This document shows, piece after piece, positions 24,228-31,780 of a DNA stretch of 64,000 bases; position 1 is the stretch's first letter, and the number at the start of each line of letters is the position of its first letter. Source of the DNA: JBJYIN01 sp046237015. Lineage in GTDB: Bacteria > Pseudomonadota > Gammaproteobacteria > Enterobacterales > Enterobacteriaceae. Location: NCBI RefSeq assembly GCF_046237015.1, contig NZ_JBJYIN010000004.1, positions 1 through 64,000 of the forward strand, given 5' to 3'. The translations under genes and the position numbers were made by a program. The notes beneath the pieces were generated by a model. That model was not told the DNA's origin, ran no database searches, and saw nothing but the letters and a program-made list of their open reading frames with translations.

Positions 24228-25157
24228 TTATTGGCGTTTTTGCAAATGAGCCAATGAACCGTACAGTGACAGCAGTCGCTGATATTCTTCAGCATTGTAG
24301 AAATGACAAGTTTTGCGGGTAAACTCTTTTGCCACTTCAACGACAAAGCGTACGGCGTCGGCAATATCGACTTCATGACTGGCACCGGTACCACAACCGG
24401 GGACAATACCTTCTGTCGTGATGGCAACGCCGACAACGGGAGCCGACGTGGCAATAGAAGGCTGGAGAATGCTGTTAATGTGGAACACATCATTACCATA
24501 AGGTGTGATGTCTTGTGTGGTAATCGGGAACGTCACCGGCAAGCGGCCCGTTGTCATTTCCATGATTCGTAGTAAGTCTTCGGCTACGCGTAAGATATAA
24601 CCTTCTTTTACCGTTGGAGATAATGCGAAGCCTTTATGATTAATAATGCGGTTGCCTTTCGTGGTATCAATGGAAAGTACCGCATCCATTTCTGGTGAGA
24701 CTTCCTGCTCGTTCATATCCTCGGTTTCAACCGGTGAATCCATGAAATCGACTGGCTCATGGGGGCGAGTGGGCGCATCAGGGCAAATATGTGTGCACAG
24801 GATTACGTCGCCAGGCAGGCTATCACCTAATGTTTGCATTTTGGCCAGTTTTACCGCTGCTGCCACCGCCGCGATGGCACCGTCACCGTCGGAAACTAAC
24901 CCAATGCGTCCTGGGCGGGCGCCAATGCCGCCTAACCGACCTACGATCCCTAATGTTGGCGCTTTTCCACCGTTACGTTTGCCGTCAGTGCCGGGAATGA
25001 CAATTTTAACAAAGTCGGTTTTGCCTTTTGGGCCGGTGATTTCGGTTACCGTAATGTCAACCTGTGGGTAAGCGGATAAGAGCTCAACGACGGTCTGACC
25101 GCTGGCTGTCGCAGAATCAAGGGCTTCAATCACGTTCAATGTTTGGAAAAGGCTCAT
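24228..25157 (-). CDS. DUF1177 family protein
   Basis: A 309-aa DUF1177 protein of unknown function. Features seen are a conserved GIVGRLGGIGARPGRIGLVSDGDGA segment (here split for brevity: GIVGRLGG then RPGRIGLVSDGDGA), DVILCTHICPDAPTRPHEPV, DMNEQEVSPEMDAVLSIDTT and the C-terminal GTGASHEVDIADAVRFV. The acidic and histidine-containing motifs (SDGDGA, CTHICPDAP, ASHEVD) could bind a metal, so a hydrolase-like role is possible but unproven. It is 77 bases after the OPT transporter and 11 before aroM, so it is surely co-transcribed. No signal peptide is present. Confidence 0.85.
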   Translation of the reverse strand: MSLFQTLNVIEALDSATASGQTVVELLSAYPQVDITVTEITGPKGKTDFVKIVIPGTDGKRNGGKAPTLGIVGRLGGIGARPGRIGLVSDGDGAIAAVAAAVKLAKMQTLGDSLPGDVILCTHICPDAPTRPHEPVDFMDSPVETEDMNEQEVSPEMDAVLSIDTTKGNRIINHKGFALSPTVKEGYILRVAEDLLRIMEMTTGRLPVTFPITTQDITPYGNDVFHINSILQPSIATSAPVVGVAITTEGIVPGCGTGASHEVDIADAVRFVVEVAKEFTRKTCHFYNAEEYQRLLSLYGSLAHLQKRQ

Positions 25158-25234
25158 AACATATTCTCTTATTTAGGATTGATATAGGGTGATGCGACAT
25201 ATAGTTGTCGCATCAATAGCATGTTTTACTGCAT

Positions 25235-26857
25235 TTACTTACCGCCGATCTTGCTGGCGAAAATAGAATGGAAGAAGCTATAGATAGCGTCACCGGCAAT
25301 CAGCCCTGCTGCGAACACTTCCATTTGACTACGCATTTCGGCGCTTCCCCATTTCAGAATGACGAGTCGTAGTGCAATCCCTACCATTACCGCCCAACCT
25401 GCAAGGGGATTGGCAATCAGCAGGCCAGTAGCCAGTAGCACACCGAGCTGCCGACGAGAACCTCCCAACCATTGGATAATGGCACCGGGTATGGCCCATA
25501 TGAGCAATGAGGTCGCAATGTCACCAGACACGCCAGCCTTGATCGTGGCGACATAGACTTTGGCGACGGGGGGAATCAGCCCTTGTTGAAAATAGCTCTG
25601 GTAAGAGAAATACACGACAGGGATAGCAACCACAAAGGCAATCATGGCTGCGAACAACTGTTGGCGACGCCCTTCCAGCTCGAAGGCAGCATCATGTCCA
25701 TTATCTCGCAGGATAAATCCGGCTTTGAGGTCATATCCCATATCGGCGAAAGCGGGACCGGTTGCAACGGAAAATGAACAAAGTACAGCTAGCGCGAGCA
25801 TGGGGAAACCAATCATCATACCGATGATCAGCGTAATCAGCGCCACGGCGAATGCCGGAAACCAGCCCGAGTGCATGGCCGCAAGACCGACAATCAGTTC
25901 ATGGATGAAAGCAGCAAAAGCGGCATAGAAGATGAAGGCAATCAGCATACCTACTGACATTTCACTGTACAGTCCGGTACCGAAAGCAATTAATGCTGCG
26001 ATCACGATATAACCGATGGCTCCCATGCGCAGCGCGGAAAGAACATGGTGACGGTCATCATTGGCAGCTTTTAGCGCTTCGGCGGTTAATACCCCCGAGG
26101 TATTGCGTTTACCGCGAATTAACATGATGACCTGGAATAGCGCGACAATACCCGCACCGATCATCATGCCATGAGGAATATAGTGCTGATTAATATCAAT
26201 CCCCAGCAGTGGTTGACTATAACCACGCAACAATAGACCGATACCAAACATCGAGAGCGCCCAGATGTTCCCGATAAATGCTGTCCCCATCGCGGACATC
26301 GGCAATTTAAAGCTGGAACCCAGAACGCCCAACGCCAATCCGGCACTGAGTAATACCGCCTGTTTTCCGCCTTTATCCCCAGCTTTGATGGATTCCGCAG
26401 CAGCAACACCCGGTGGCCAGGTTCCGGTTGCGGGGAAAACGGATGTGTTGAACATGCGGTAAAGTAAATAGCCGTCCAACAACATCGCCAGCGCGACCCC
26501 AATGAACATCGGTAAAATTAAATCGGGCCGATCAAACAACCACGGTATACCGATTGGCAATAGCAGGCTATTGGCTGCGCCAAAGGTCGCGGACGAAATG
26601 GCGGTTTGCGCCAGGTTCTGTACATGAATGGAACGAAAACGCCGCATGAGTTGTAACGGCACCCGGGCGATCAACATGGCAATGAGTGCCCCGATGATCG
26701 ATGTGTTGGGTGTGACACCGAGTGTGGTAAGCAACTGGATGCCAATGACGGCGCCAAACATACTGAGAATAACCAGAAACAGCAATGTCAGCGGACTGAA
26801 TGTCCGCTGATGTACCTCTGGCGGCGTTTCTTCCTGGTGTAATGAAGGTTGTGACAT
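25235..26857 (-). CDS. OPT family oligopeptide transporter
   Basis: A 540-aa polytopic membrane protein with about 14 hydrophobic segments, of the OPT family that imports oligopeptides or metal chelates by proton symport. Visible family motifs include GIQLLTTLGVTPNTSIIGAL, PGVAAAESIKAGDKGGKQ and CSFSVATGPAFADMGYDL. The N-terminus is a short cytoplasmic stretch (MSQPSLHQEETPPEV). It lies 61 bases after iclR and precedes DUF1177, aroM, pepE and the racemase. The downstream aspartyl dipeptidase suggests that it takes up small peptides; iron-siderophore or other substrates known for some OPT proteins cannot be excluded. Confidence 0.9.
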   Translation of the reverse strand: MSQPSLHQEETPPEVHQRTFSPLTLLFLVILSMFGAVIGIQLLTTLGVTPNTSIIGALIAMLIARVPLQLMRRFRSIHVQNLAQTAISSATFGAANSLLLPIGIPWLFDRPDLILPMFIGVALAMLLDGYLLYRMFNTSVFPATGTWPPGVAAAESIKAGDKGGKQAVLLSAGLALGVLGSSFKLPMSAMGTAFIGNIWALSMFGIGLLLRGYSQPLLGIDINQHYIPHGMMIGAGIVALFQVIMLIRGKRNTSGVLTAEALKAANDDRHHVLSALRMGAIGYIVIAALIAFGTGLYSEMSVGMLIAFIFYAAFAAFIHELIVGLAAMHSGWFPAFAVALITLIIGMMIGFPMLALAVLCSFSVATGPAFADMGYDLKAGFILRDNGHDAAFELEGRRQQLFAAMIAFVVAIPVVYFSYQSYFQQGLIPPVAKVYVATIKAGVSGDIATSLLIWAIPGAIIQWLGGSRRQLGVLLATGLLIANPLAGWAVMVGIALRLVILKWGSAEMRSQMEVFAAGLIAGDAIYSFFHSIFASKIGGK

Positions 26858-26918
26858 GTGATACCACTCCTGTAAGCGTTATAAATGCGAGAGTGCGATG
26901 TTGTTATGATTATTTACA

Positions 26919-27662
26919 TCAGCCTAACCAGTAGGGGTCGCCATATTTTTTACCAATAGGCATTGCCGCCTGATAGAGCTGTTGTGCCAACAGCAGGATC
27001 TCCTGCTGATCCGCCATGGAAGACGGAAAGGTGAGACAGAAAGCGATGCTCTCTTTTGTCTGTGGGTTGTGGACGGAACAACTTACGGATGCGGTGCCCG
27101 GTACCGCTTCATCGACCGCATGTGACCAGCGATGTTGGCGAATAGTATGAATGCGCGCCAATTGTGCCGTGACATCCAGCGAGGTTTTGGTATGCGGCGT
27201 CGGGTAATGGGCGGCGAGATGTTCGTCCGAAAAGCGAGAGAGTAATGCGCGACCGGTCGAGGTTTCCCAGGCCGGAGAACGTGTGCCGGGGTAAGTAATG
27301 ACGCGCAGAGCATGGCGGCCGGGGATGACGCGTAACACCAGCACTTCGTCGCCATCCAATACGGAAAGATAACCTGTGTGGCCGGTACGTTGACATAAAC
27401 TGCGCAAAGCTTGTTCTATATCATCGGTCAGAGAAGAAACACGATGCGCCAGATAAGCCGCTTCGATTAGCAAGAGACCGGTTTGATAACTGGCAGATTC
27501 AGGATCGCGTTGCAAAAAGCCTACTTCACACAACTGCTTTAGCACACGGGACGCGGTACTTTTGGGCATGTGCAACTGAGTGATGAGATCGCTCGCAGTA
27601 ATGCTGCGTTTGAGCTGGCTCATCAATTTTAGAATGTCGGCTGTCGTATTTAATATGCTCAT
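26919..27662 (-). CDS. IclR family transcriptional regulator
   Basis: A 247-aa regulator. An N-terminal winged helix-turn-helix covers residues 1-70 (SASDLITQLHMPKSTASRVLKQL), followed by the IclR effector domain (residues 80-247, with GYLSVLDGDEVLVLRVIPG and TSTGRALLS-like RALLSRFSDEHL). It is first in the peptide operon, which is itself unusual, since the regulator is then co-expressed with the genes it controls. A perfect palindrome GGAACC-A-GGTTCC lies between the predicted sigma54 start and its ATG, a likely autoregulatory operator. The effector is probably a peptide or amino acid derivative, by context only. Confidence 0.93.
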   Translation of the reverse strand: MSILNTTADILKLMSQLKRSITASDLITQLHMPKSTASRVLKQLCEVGFLQRDPESASYQTGLLLIEAAYLAHRVSSLTDDIEQALRSLCQRTGHTGYLSVLDGDEVLVLRVIPGRHALRVITYPGTRSPAWETSTGRALLSRFSDEHLAAHYPTPHTKTSLDVTAQLARIHTIRQHRWSHAVDEAVPGTASVSCSVHNPQTKESIAFCLTFPSSMADQQEILLLAQQLYQAAMPIGKKYGDPYWLG

Positions 27663-27680
27663 GACGAAGTCTCAAAAAAT

Positions 27681-27693
27681 GGAACCAGGTTCC
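27681..27693. promoter_or_regulatory. Palindromic operator, probably for the IclR regulator
   Basis: GGAACC-A-GGTTCC, a perfect 13-bp palindrome with a one-base centre, 19 bases upstream of the iclR start and just downstream of the predicted transcription start. Position and symmetry suit repression or effector-dependent release by the dimeric IclR protein. No footprint can be inferred. Confidence 0.55.
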
Positions 27694-27707
27694 TATATAT
27701 GAGACTT

Positions 27708-27723
27708 TGCAGAAAATATGCCA
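27708..27723 (-). promoter_or_regulatory. Sigma54 promoter of the peptide operon
   Basis: Minus-strand TGGCATA-TTTT-CTGCA. GG and GC lie exactly 10 bases apart, as required for the -24/-12 elements (consensus TGGCACG-N4-TTGCW). Predicted start near 27698, 36 bases before iclR. NtrC-type sites and an IHF site lie upstream. Confidence 0.75.
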
Positions 27724-27775
27724 GTATGAAAAAACCGCGAAAGAAACGTGTTGAAGTATAAAATTAATACAATTT

Positions 27776-27788
27776 AATCAATGTGTTG
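27776..27788 (+). promoter_or_regulatory. IHF consensus site
   Basis: AATCAATGTGTTG, a full match to WATCAANNNNTTR. It lies between the NtrC-like sites and the sigma54 promoter, where IHF commonly bends DNA to bring the enhancer protein to the polymerase. The AT-rich context makes a chance match possible. Confidence 0.55.
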
Positions 27789-27875
27789 AATGGATAATAA
27801 ATAAGGTGAAATGCTATTTTTTTTCAGCAGAAAGATATTTTTCACCTTCTCAAAATGCACCAAAAAATGGCGTAG

Positions 27876-27914
27876 CGCACCAAAATAGTACGCCGTGTGC
27901 ATTATTTTGGTGCT
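27876..27914. promoter_or_regulatory. Two NtrC-like enhancer sites
   Basis: Site 1 (27876-27892, minus strand) reads CGTACTATTTTGGTGCG. Site 2 (27898-27914, plus strand) reads TGCATTATTTTGGTGCT. Against the E. coli glnA site TGCACTATATTGGTGCA they match 13 and 14 of 17 positions. Their centres are 22 bp apart (two helical turns) and 186 and 208 bp upstream of the predicted sigma54 start. A further half-site, TGCACC, lies at 27856. Confidence 0.72.
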
Positions 27915-27950
27915 AACGATCGGTTTGATAAAAAGAAGGAAGGGGGAAAT

Positions 27951-27974
27951 CGCGCGCATCGTACTATGCGCGCG
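27951..27974 (-). terminator. his operon terminator
   Basis: Stem CGCGCGCAT-AGTACG-ATGCGCGCG, nine perfect pairs, followed on the minus strand by ATTTCC. It lies 6 bases after the hisIE stop. The weak T-run is unusual, but the stem is very stable. Confidence 0.7.
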
Positions 27975-27979
27975 GAGGA

Positions 27980-28612
27980 TTACTTAGCGTGGCGATCTTT
28001 CAGGCAATGGATAATGGTTGCCAGATCCAAATTCTGATCCTGTAACAATACTAGCAGGTGGTACATCAAATCAGCGGCTTCGTTCGTCAGTTCTTCGCGG
28101 TCATGTACCGTTGCCGCTAATGCGGTTTCCAGACCTTCTTCTCCAACTTTCTGCGCAATACGCTTGGTGCCGCTGGCATATAAACGCGCGGTGTAAGAGC
28201 TGGTAGGGTCCGCAAGTTTACGTTCGGCAAGCAGTTGCTCCAACTGATAGAGGAACGTCCAGTCGCTGGCAGCTGGTGAGAAGCAACTGCTGGTGCCAAG
28301 ATGACAGGTTGGCCCGACAGGATTAACCAGGATCAGCAGCGTATCGTTATCGCAGTCTGGCGTGATAGAGACGACATTCAGGAAATGGCCGGAAGATTCC
28401 CCTTTGGTCCACAGTCGTTGTTTGGTTCGTGAGAAAAACGTGACCTTGCCGCTCTCTTCCGTTACCTGTAAGGCATCCTGATTCATATAGCCCAGCATCA
28501 ACACTTCACCGGATACCGCGTGTTGCACGACAACCGGTAGCATACCGTCTGTTTTTTCCCAATCGAGTTGGTTTCGTTGTTCGTCGTTTAGAAAGCGCTC
28601 TTTGCTTAACAC
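27980..28612 (-). CDS. hisI: Phosphoribosyl-AMP cyclohydrolase / phosphoribosyl-ATP pyrophosphatase
   Basis: A 210-aa bifunctional HisIE protein for steps 2 and 3 of histidine synthesis. The HisI part (1-115) contains MLGYMNQDALQVT, SRTKQRLWTKGESSGHFLNV and the zinc motif DCDNDTLLILV...GPTCHLG. The HisE part (115-210) contains SYTARLYASGTKRIAQKVGEE and the metal-binding E-G-L-E-T and NEAADLMYHLLVLL. The fusion is normal for enterobacteria. It is the last his gene and overlaps hisF by 7 bases. Confidence 0.98.
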   Translation of the reverse strand: MLSKERFLNDEQRNQLDWEKTDGMLPVVVQHAVSGEVLMLGYMNQDALQVTEESGKVTFFSRTKQRLWTKGESSGHFLNVVSITPDCDNDTLLILVNPVGPTCHLGTSSCFSPAASDWTFLYQLEQLLAERKLADPTSSYTARLYASGTKRIAQKVGEEGLETALAATVHDREELTNEAADLMYHLLVLLQDQNLDLATIIHCLKDRHAK

Positions 28613-29382
28613 ACCCGAATCTCCATACCCTGTTGCTTAAGATATTGTTTCAGTTCGCCAATATTAATAATTTGCTTGTGAAACACCGATGCGGCCAGCG
28701 CGCCATCAACGTGGGCGATTTGGAACGCATCCAGAAAATGTTCCATGGTGCCTGCGCCGCCGGAAGCGATGAGTGGGACGTTGCAGACCTCACGCACCAG
28801 ATTCAACTGGTGTAAATCGTAGCCGTTGCGTACGCCGTCCTGGTTCATCATGTTCAGAACAATCTCGCCCGCACCGCGTTTTTGTACTTCTTCCACCCAG
28901 GCCAGCGTTTCCCAGGTCGTGACCTTGGTACGCGTTTCATCACCGGTATATTGATTAACATGGTAGCGGCCCGTTGCAGCATCGTGCCAGGTATCAATCC
29001 CGACGACGATGCACTGCACGCCATAACGATCGGCCAGTCGGGTAATCAGCTCTGGATCGGCGAGCGCCGGTGAATTGATAGAAATTTTATCTGCGCCGAA
29101 AGAGAGGATTTGACCCGCTTCTTCCACGCTTTTTATTCCGCCCGCCACGCAAAAGGGAATGTCGATGACTTCAGCAACGCGGGATACCCAGCTTTTGTCC
29201 ACCACACGTCCATCGGATGACGCGGTGATATCATAAAACACCAGTTCATCGGCACCTTCCTGCGCGTAGCGCTGTGCCAGCGGTACGATGTCGCCGATGA
29301 TTTCGTGATTACGGAATTGCACGCCTTTCACCACTTGCCCGTCACGCACGTCCAGACAAGGAATTATCCGTTTTGCCAGCAT
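28606..29382 (-). CDS. hisF: Imidazole glycerol phosphate synthase cyclase subunit
   Basis: A 258-aa (beta/alpha)8 barrel that, with HisH, turns PRFAR and ammonia into imidazole glycerol phosphate and AICAR. It begins MLAKRIIPCLDVRDGQVVKG with catalytic Asp11 and has ADELVFYDITASSDGR, and IPFCVAGGIKSVEEA; the second catalytic Asp is in NMMNQDGVRNGYDL. It overlaps hisA by 19 bases and hisIE by 7, showing translational coupling. Confidence 0.98.
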   Translation of the reverse strand: MLAKRIIPCLDVRDGQVVKGVQFRNHEIIGDIVPLAQRYAQEGADELVFYDITASSDGRVVDKSWVSRVAEVIDIPFCVAGGIKSVEEAGQILSFGADKISINSPALADPELITRLADRYGVQCIVVGIDTWHDAATGRYHVNQYTGDETRTKVTTWETLAWVEEVQKRGAGEIVLNMMNQDGVRNGYDLHQLNLVREVCNVPLIASGGAGTMEHFLDAFQIAHVDGALAASVFHKQIINIGELKQYLKQQGMEIRVC

Positions 29383-30101
29383 GAAATCGCCTCCTTGACG
29401 TTAAATTTGCCTTCGAGCAAGGCACGGCCGACGATGACACCTTGCACACCGCTACCGCGTAAATTGGCGATATCCGTCAAGTTACCGATGCCGCCGGAGG
29501 CTTGAAAGGCGATCTGTGGGTAGCGCTGACTGATTTCACGATAGAGCTCGACGTTGGAGCCGCTCAGCGTACCATCACGAGAAATATCGGTGCACAAAAC
29601 ATGCTTCAGACCGAATGGCAGATATCGTTCGACGACCTGCTCAAGCGTCGCGTCGGAGTTTTCCTGCCAGCCGCTGATGGCGACATATTTTGTACCCTTG
29701 GCGTCAATACGCACGTCCAGCGCCAGCACCAGCGCTTCCGCACCGTAGCGCGTGAACCATTGCTGAACGCGTTCCGGTTGTTTGACGGCAGTAGAACCAA
29801 TCACCACGCGGCTGGCTCCGGCTGTCAATAGCGCCTCCACGTCCTGCTCGGTGCGGATGCCGCCGCCGATCTGAACCGGTACGCTCACGCCGGCCAACAG
29901 GGTCGTTAACAGTGGGATCTGGCGAGCTGCCGGATCTTTGGCGCCAGTCAGATCGACCAAATGCAACACACCTGCACCTTGCTGTTGGTAGTCCTGCAAA
30001 CGGGGTAGGGGATCGCTACCGTATTGGCGCTGTTGACCATAATCGCCCTGATGCAGACGGACCACTTGCCCGTCAATCAGGTCCAATGCGGGAATAATCA
30101 T
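29364..30101 (-). CDS. hisA: ProFAR isomerase
   Basis: A 245-aa (beta/alpha)8 barrel isomerase for step 4 of histidine synthesis. It begins MIIPALDLIDGQVVRLHQGDYG (catalytic Asp near residue 7). VPVQIGGGIRTEQDVEALL and the second catalytic Asp in CTDISRDGTLSG are visible, and FQASGGIGNLTDI is the second phosphate site. It overlaps hisF by 19 bases and follows hisH by 6. Confidence 0.98.
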   Translation of the reverse strand: MIIPALDLIDGQVVRLHQGDYGQQRQYGSDPLPRLQDYQQQGAGVLHLVDLTGAKDPAARQIPLLTTLLAGVSVPVQIGGGIRTEQDVEALLTAGASRVVIGSTAVKQPERVQQWFTRYGAEALVLALDVRIDAKGTKYVAISGWQENSDATLEQVVERYLPFGLKHVLCTDISRDGTLSGSNVELYREISQRYPQIAFQASGGIGNLTDIANLRGSGVQGVIVGRALLEGKFNVKEAISCWQNG

Positions 30102-30107
30102 GACGCT

Positions 30108-30701
30108 CTACATCTCCAAAAAGTTTTTCAGCAATTGTGCACCAGCGGCACCCGAGCGTTCAGGGTGGAACTGAACGCCAAAGAAATTGTCTTTTTCCAC
30201 TGCCGCCGTAAACGCTTCGCCATAGTGAGCTTGCGCAATGGTATTGGCACAAACAGGCATCGCGTAACTGTGGACGAAATAGAAATAAGCACCATCGTCA
30301 ATATCACGGAATAAACGATGTCCAGCCTGTGGCGTCACCTGATTCCAGCCCATATGCGGTAACGGCAAACCGTGGTCAACCATCTTTTTCACGGGTGCAT
30401 CAACGAGGTTTAGTGTGGAGATGCCGCCATTTTCGTCACTGTGTGTACCCAGTAATTGCATACCGAGACAGATACCAAGTACAGGCTGGGTGCAGGCTTT
30501 GATGAGATCGATCAGATTGCGATCGGCCAGTTGCTGCATCGCGGCCTGCGCGGTGCCGACGCCGGGCAGAAACAGCTTGTCCGCTTGCAGGACAATGTCA
30601 GCCTCGCGGCTGATGACGGGCGCGTATCCCAGGCGCTGCACGGCATAGGTCACCGAAGAGAGATTGGCGCAGCCGGTATCAAGAATGACGACCTTCATCA
30701 A
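30108..30701 (-). CDS. hisH: Imidazole glycerol phosphate synthase glutaminase subunit
   Basis: A 197-aa class I glutamine amidotransferase supplying ammonia to HisF. The nucleophile cysteine is in VLGICLGMQLLG (about residue 78), with His and Glu of the triad in FFGVQFHPERSG (about 178-182). The oxyanion motif LFLPGVGTAQAAM lies near 47. It overlaps hisB by 4 bases. Confidence 0.98.
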   Translation of the reverse strand: MMKVVILDTGCANLSSVTYAVQRLGYAPVISREADIVLQADKLFLPGVGTAQAAMQQLADRNLIDLIKACTQPVLGICLGMQLLGTHSDENGGISTLNLVDAPVKKMVDHGLPLPHMGWNQVTPQAGHRLFRDIDDGAYFYFVHSYAMPVCANTIAQAHYGEAFTAAVEKDNFFGVQFHPERSGAAGAQLLKNFLEM

Positions 30702-31765
30702 AGCACTCCTTTCGAGCTCGGTAACGTGTCACCTTCCACGCGGATCGCCTGACGCAGTGTCCGTCCAAAGACCTTGAACAGGCTTTCAACGCGGTGATGA
30801 TCGTTACGCCCTTTGGTTTTCAGGTGCAGTGTGCAGGCCATGGAATAGGACAGCGAACGAAAGAAGTGTTCGACCATTTCTGTGCTCAGGTCGCCCACGC
30901 GCTGGTAGCTGAATTCCGCTTTATATTCCAGATGCGGACGCCCGGAAATATCCAGCGCACAGCGCGCCAGACACTCATCCATCGGCAGGACAAAACCAAA
31001 TCGACCAATACCGCGTTTGTCGCCCAGCGCTTTATTTAATGCTTCGCCCAGCGCGAGACCGGTATCTTCAACGGTGTGGTGATCGTCAATATAGAGGTCG
31101 CCTTTCACTTCAATGTTCATGCGAAAGCCGCCGTGGGTGGCGATCTGATCTAGCATATGATCGAAAAAACCGACGCCGGTATTGATTTTACTGTTACCTT
31201 CCTGATCCAACCAGACGTTGACATCAATCGAGGTTTCACGCGTGACGCGGTTGACGTGTGCATGACGGTTACGCTTGGTTAGCTGGTTGGTAATCGCTTG
31301 CCAGTTCAGCCCACCGCGCTGGTAGAGCAGGCCAGTAATGCCCATGTTTTTTGCCAGCTGAATGTCAGTTTCCCGATCGCCGATAACGTAACTATGCGCA
31401 AGGTTTATCGCACCTTCTTGCAGATATTGGGTTACCAGTGCTGTCTTGGGCTTGCGACACTCGCAGTGGTCGGCTGGCAGATGTGGACAAATTAACGTTT
31501 CCTGGAATCGGATACCTTGTGATGTCAGGATCTGCATCATTAAGTTATGCGGTGGATCGAAGGTTTCCTGCGGAAAACTATCGGTTCCGAGTCCATCCTG
31601 ATTGGTGATCATCACCAGCGTATAACCGGCCTTCTGTAGCGCGAGCAGCGAAGGAATGACATCGGGCTCAAGCGCCAGTTTATCCAACCGATCAACCTGA
31701 AAATCTTCAGGTGGTTCGGCAATCAAGGTTCCATCACGGTCAATAAAGAGATATTTCTGGCCCAC
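30698..31765 (-). CDS. hisB: Histidinol-phosphatase / imidazoleglycerol-phosphate dehydratase
   Basis: A 355-aa bifunctional enzyme. The N-terminal HAD-type histidinol phosphatase begins MGQKYLFIDRDGTLI (DxD nucleophile) and has a zinc site CPHLPADHCECRKPK. The C-terminal IGP dehydratase has the paired histidine metal motifs GFFDHMLDQIATHGGF and YIDDHHTVEDTGLALGEAL. The bifunctional form is typical of gamma-proteobacteria. It lies 15 bases after hisC. Confidence 0.98.
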   Translation of the reverse strand: MGQKYLFIDRDGTLIAEPPEDFQVDRLDKLALEPDVIPSLLALQKAGYTLVMITNQDGLGTDSFPQETFDPPHNLMMQILTSQGIRFQETLICPHLPADHCECRKPKTALVTQYLQEGAINLAHSYVIGDRETDIQLAKNMGITGLLYQRGGLNWQAITNQLTKRNRHAHVNRVTRETSIDVNVWLDQEGNSKINTGVGFFDHMLDQIATHGGFRMNIEVKGDLYIDDHHTVEDTGLALGEALNKALGDKRGIGRFGFVLPMDECLARCALDISGRPHLEYKAEFSYQRVGDLSTEMVEHFFRSLSYSMACTLHLKTKGRNDHHRVESLFKVFGRTLRQAIRVEGDTLPSSKGVL

Positions 31766-31780
31766 GGCGGCTCCTTAAAA

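Noticed and set aside
27774..27959. Minus-strand frame of 61 codons
   Set aside because: Covers the NtrC-like sites, IHF site and inverted repeats; no RBS or family, so the region is regulatory.
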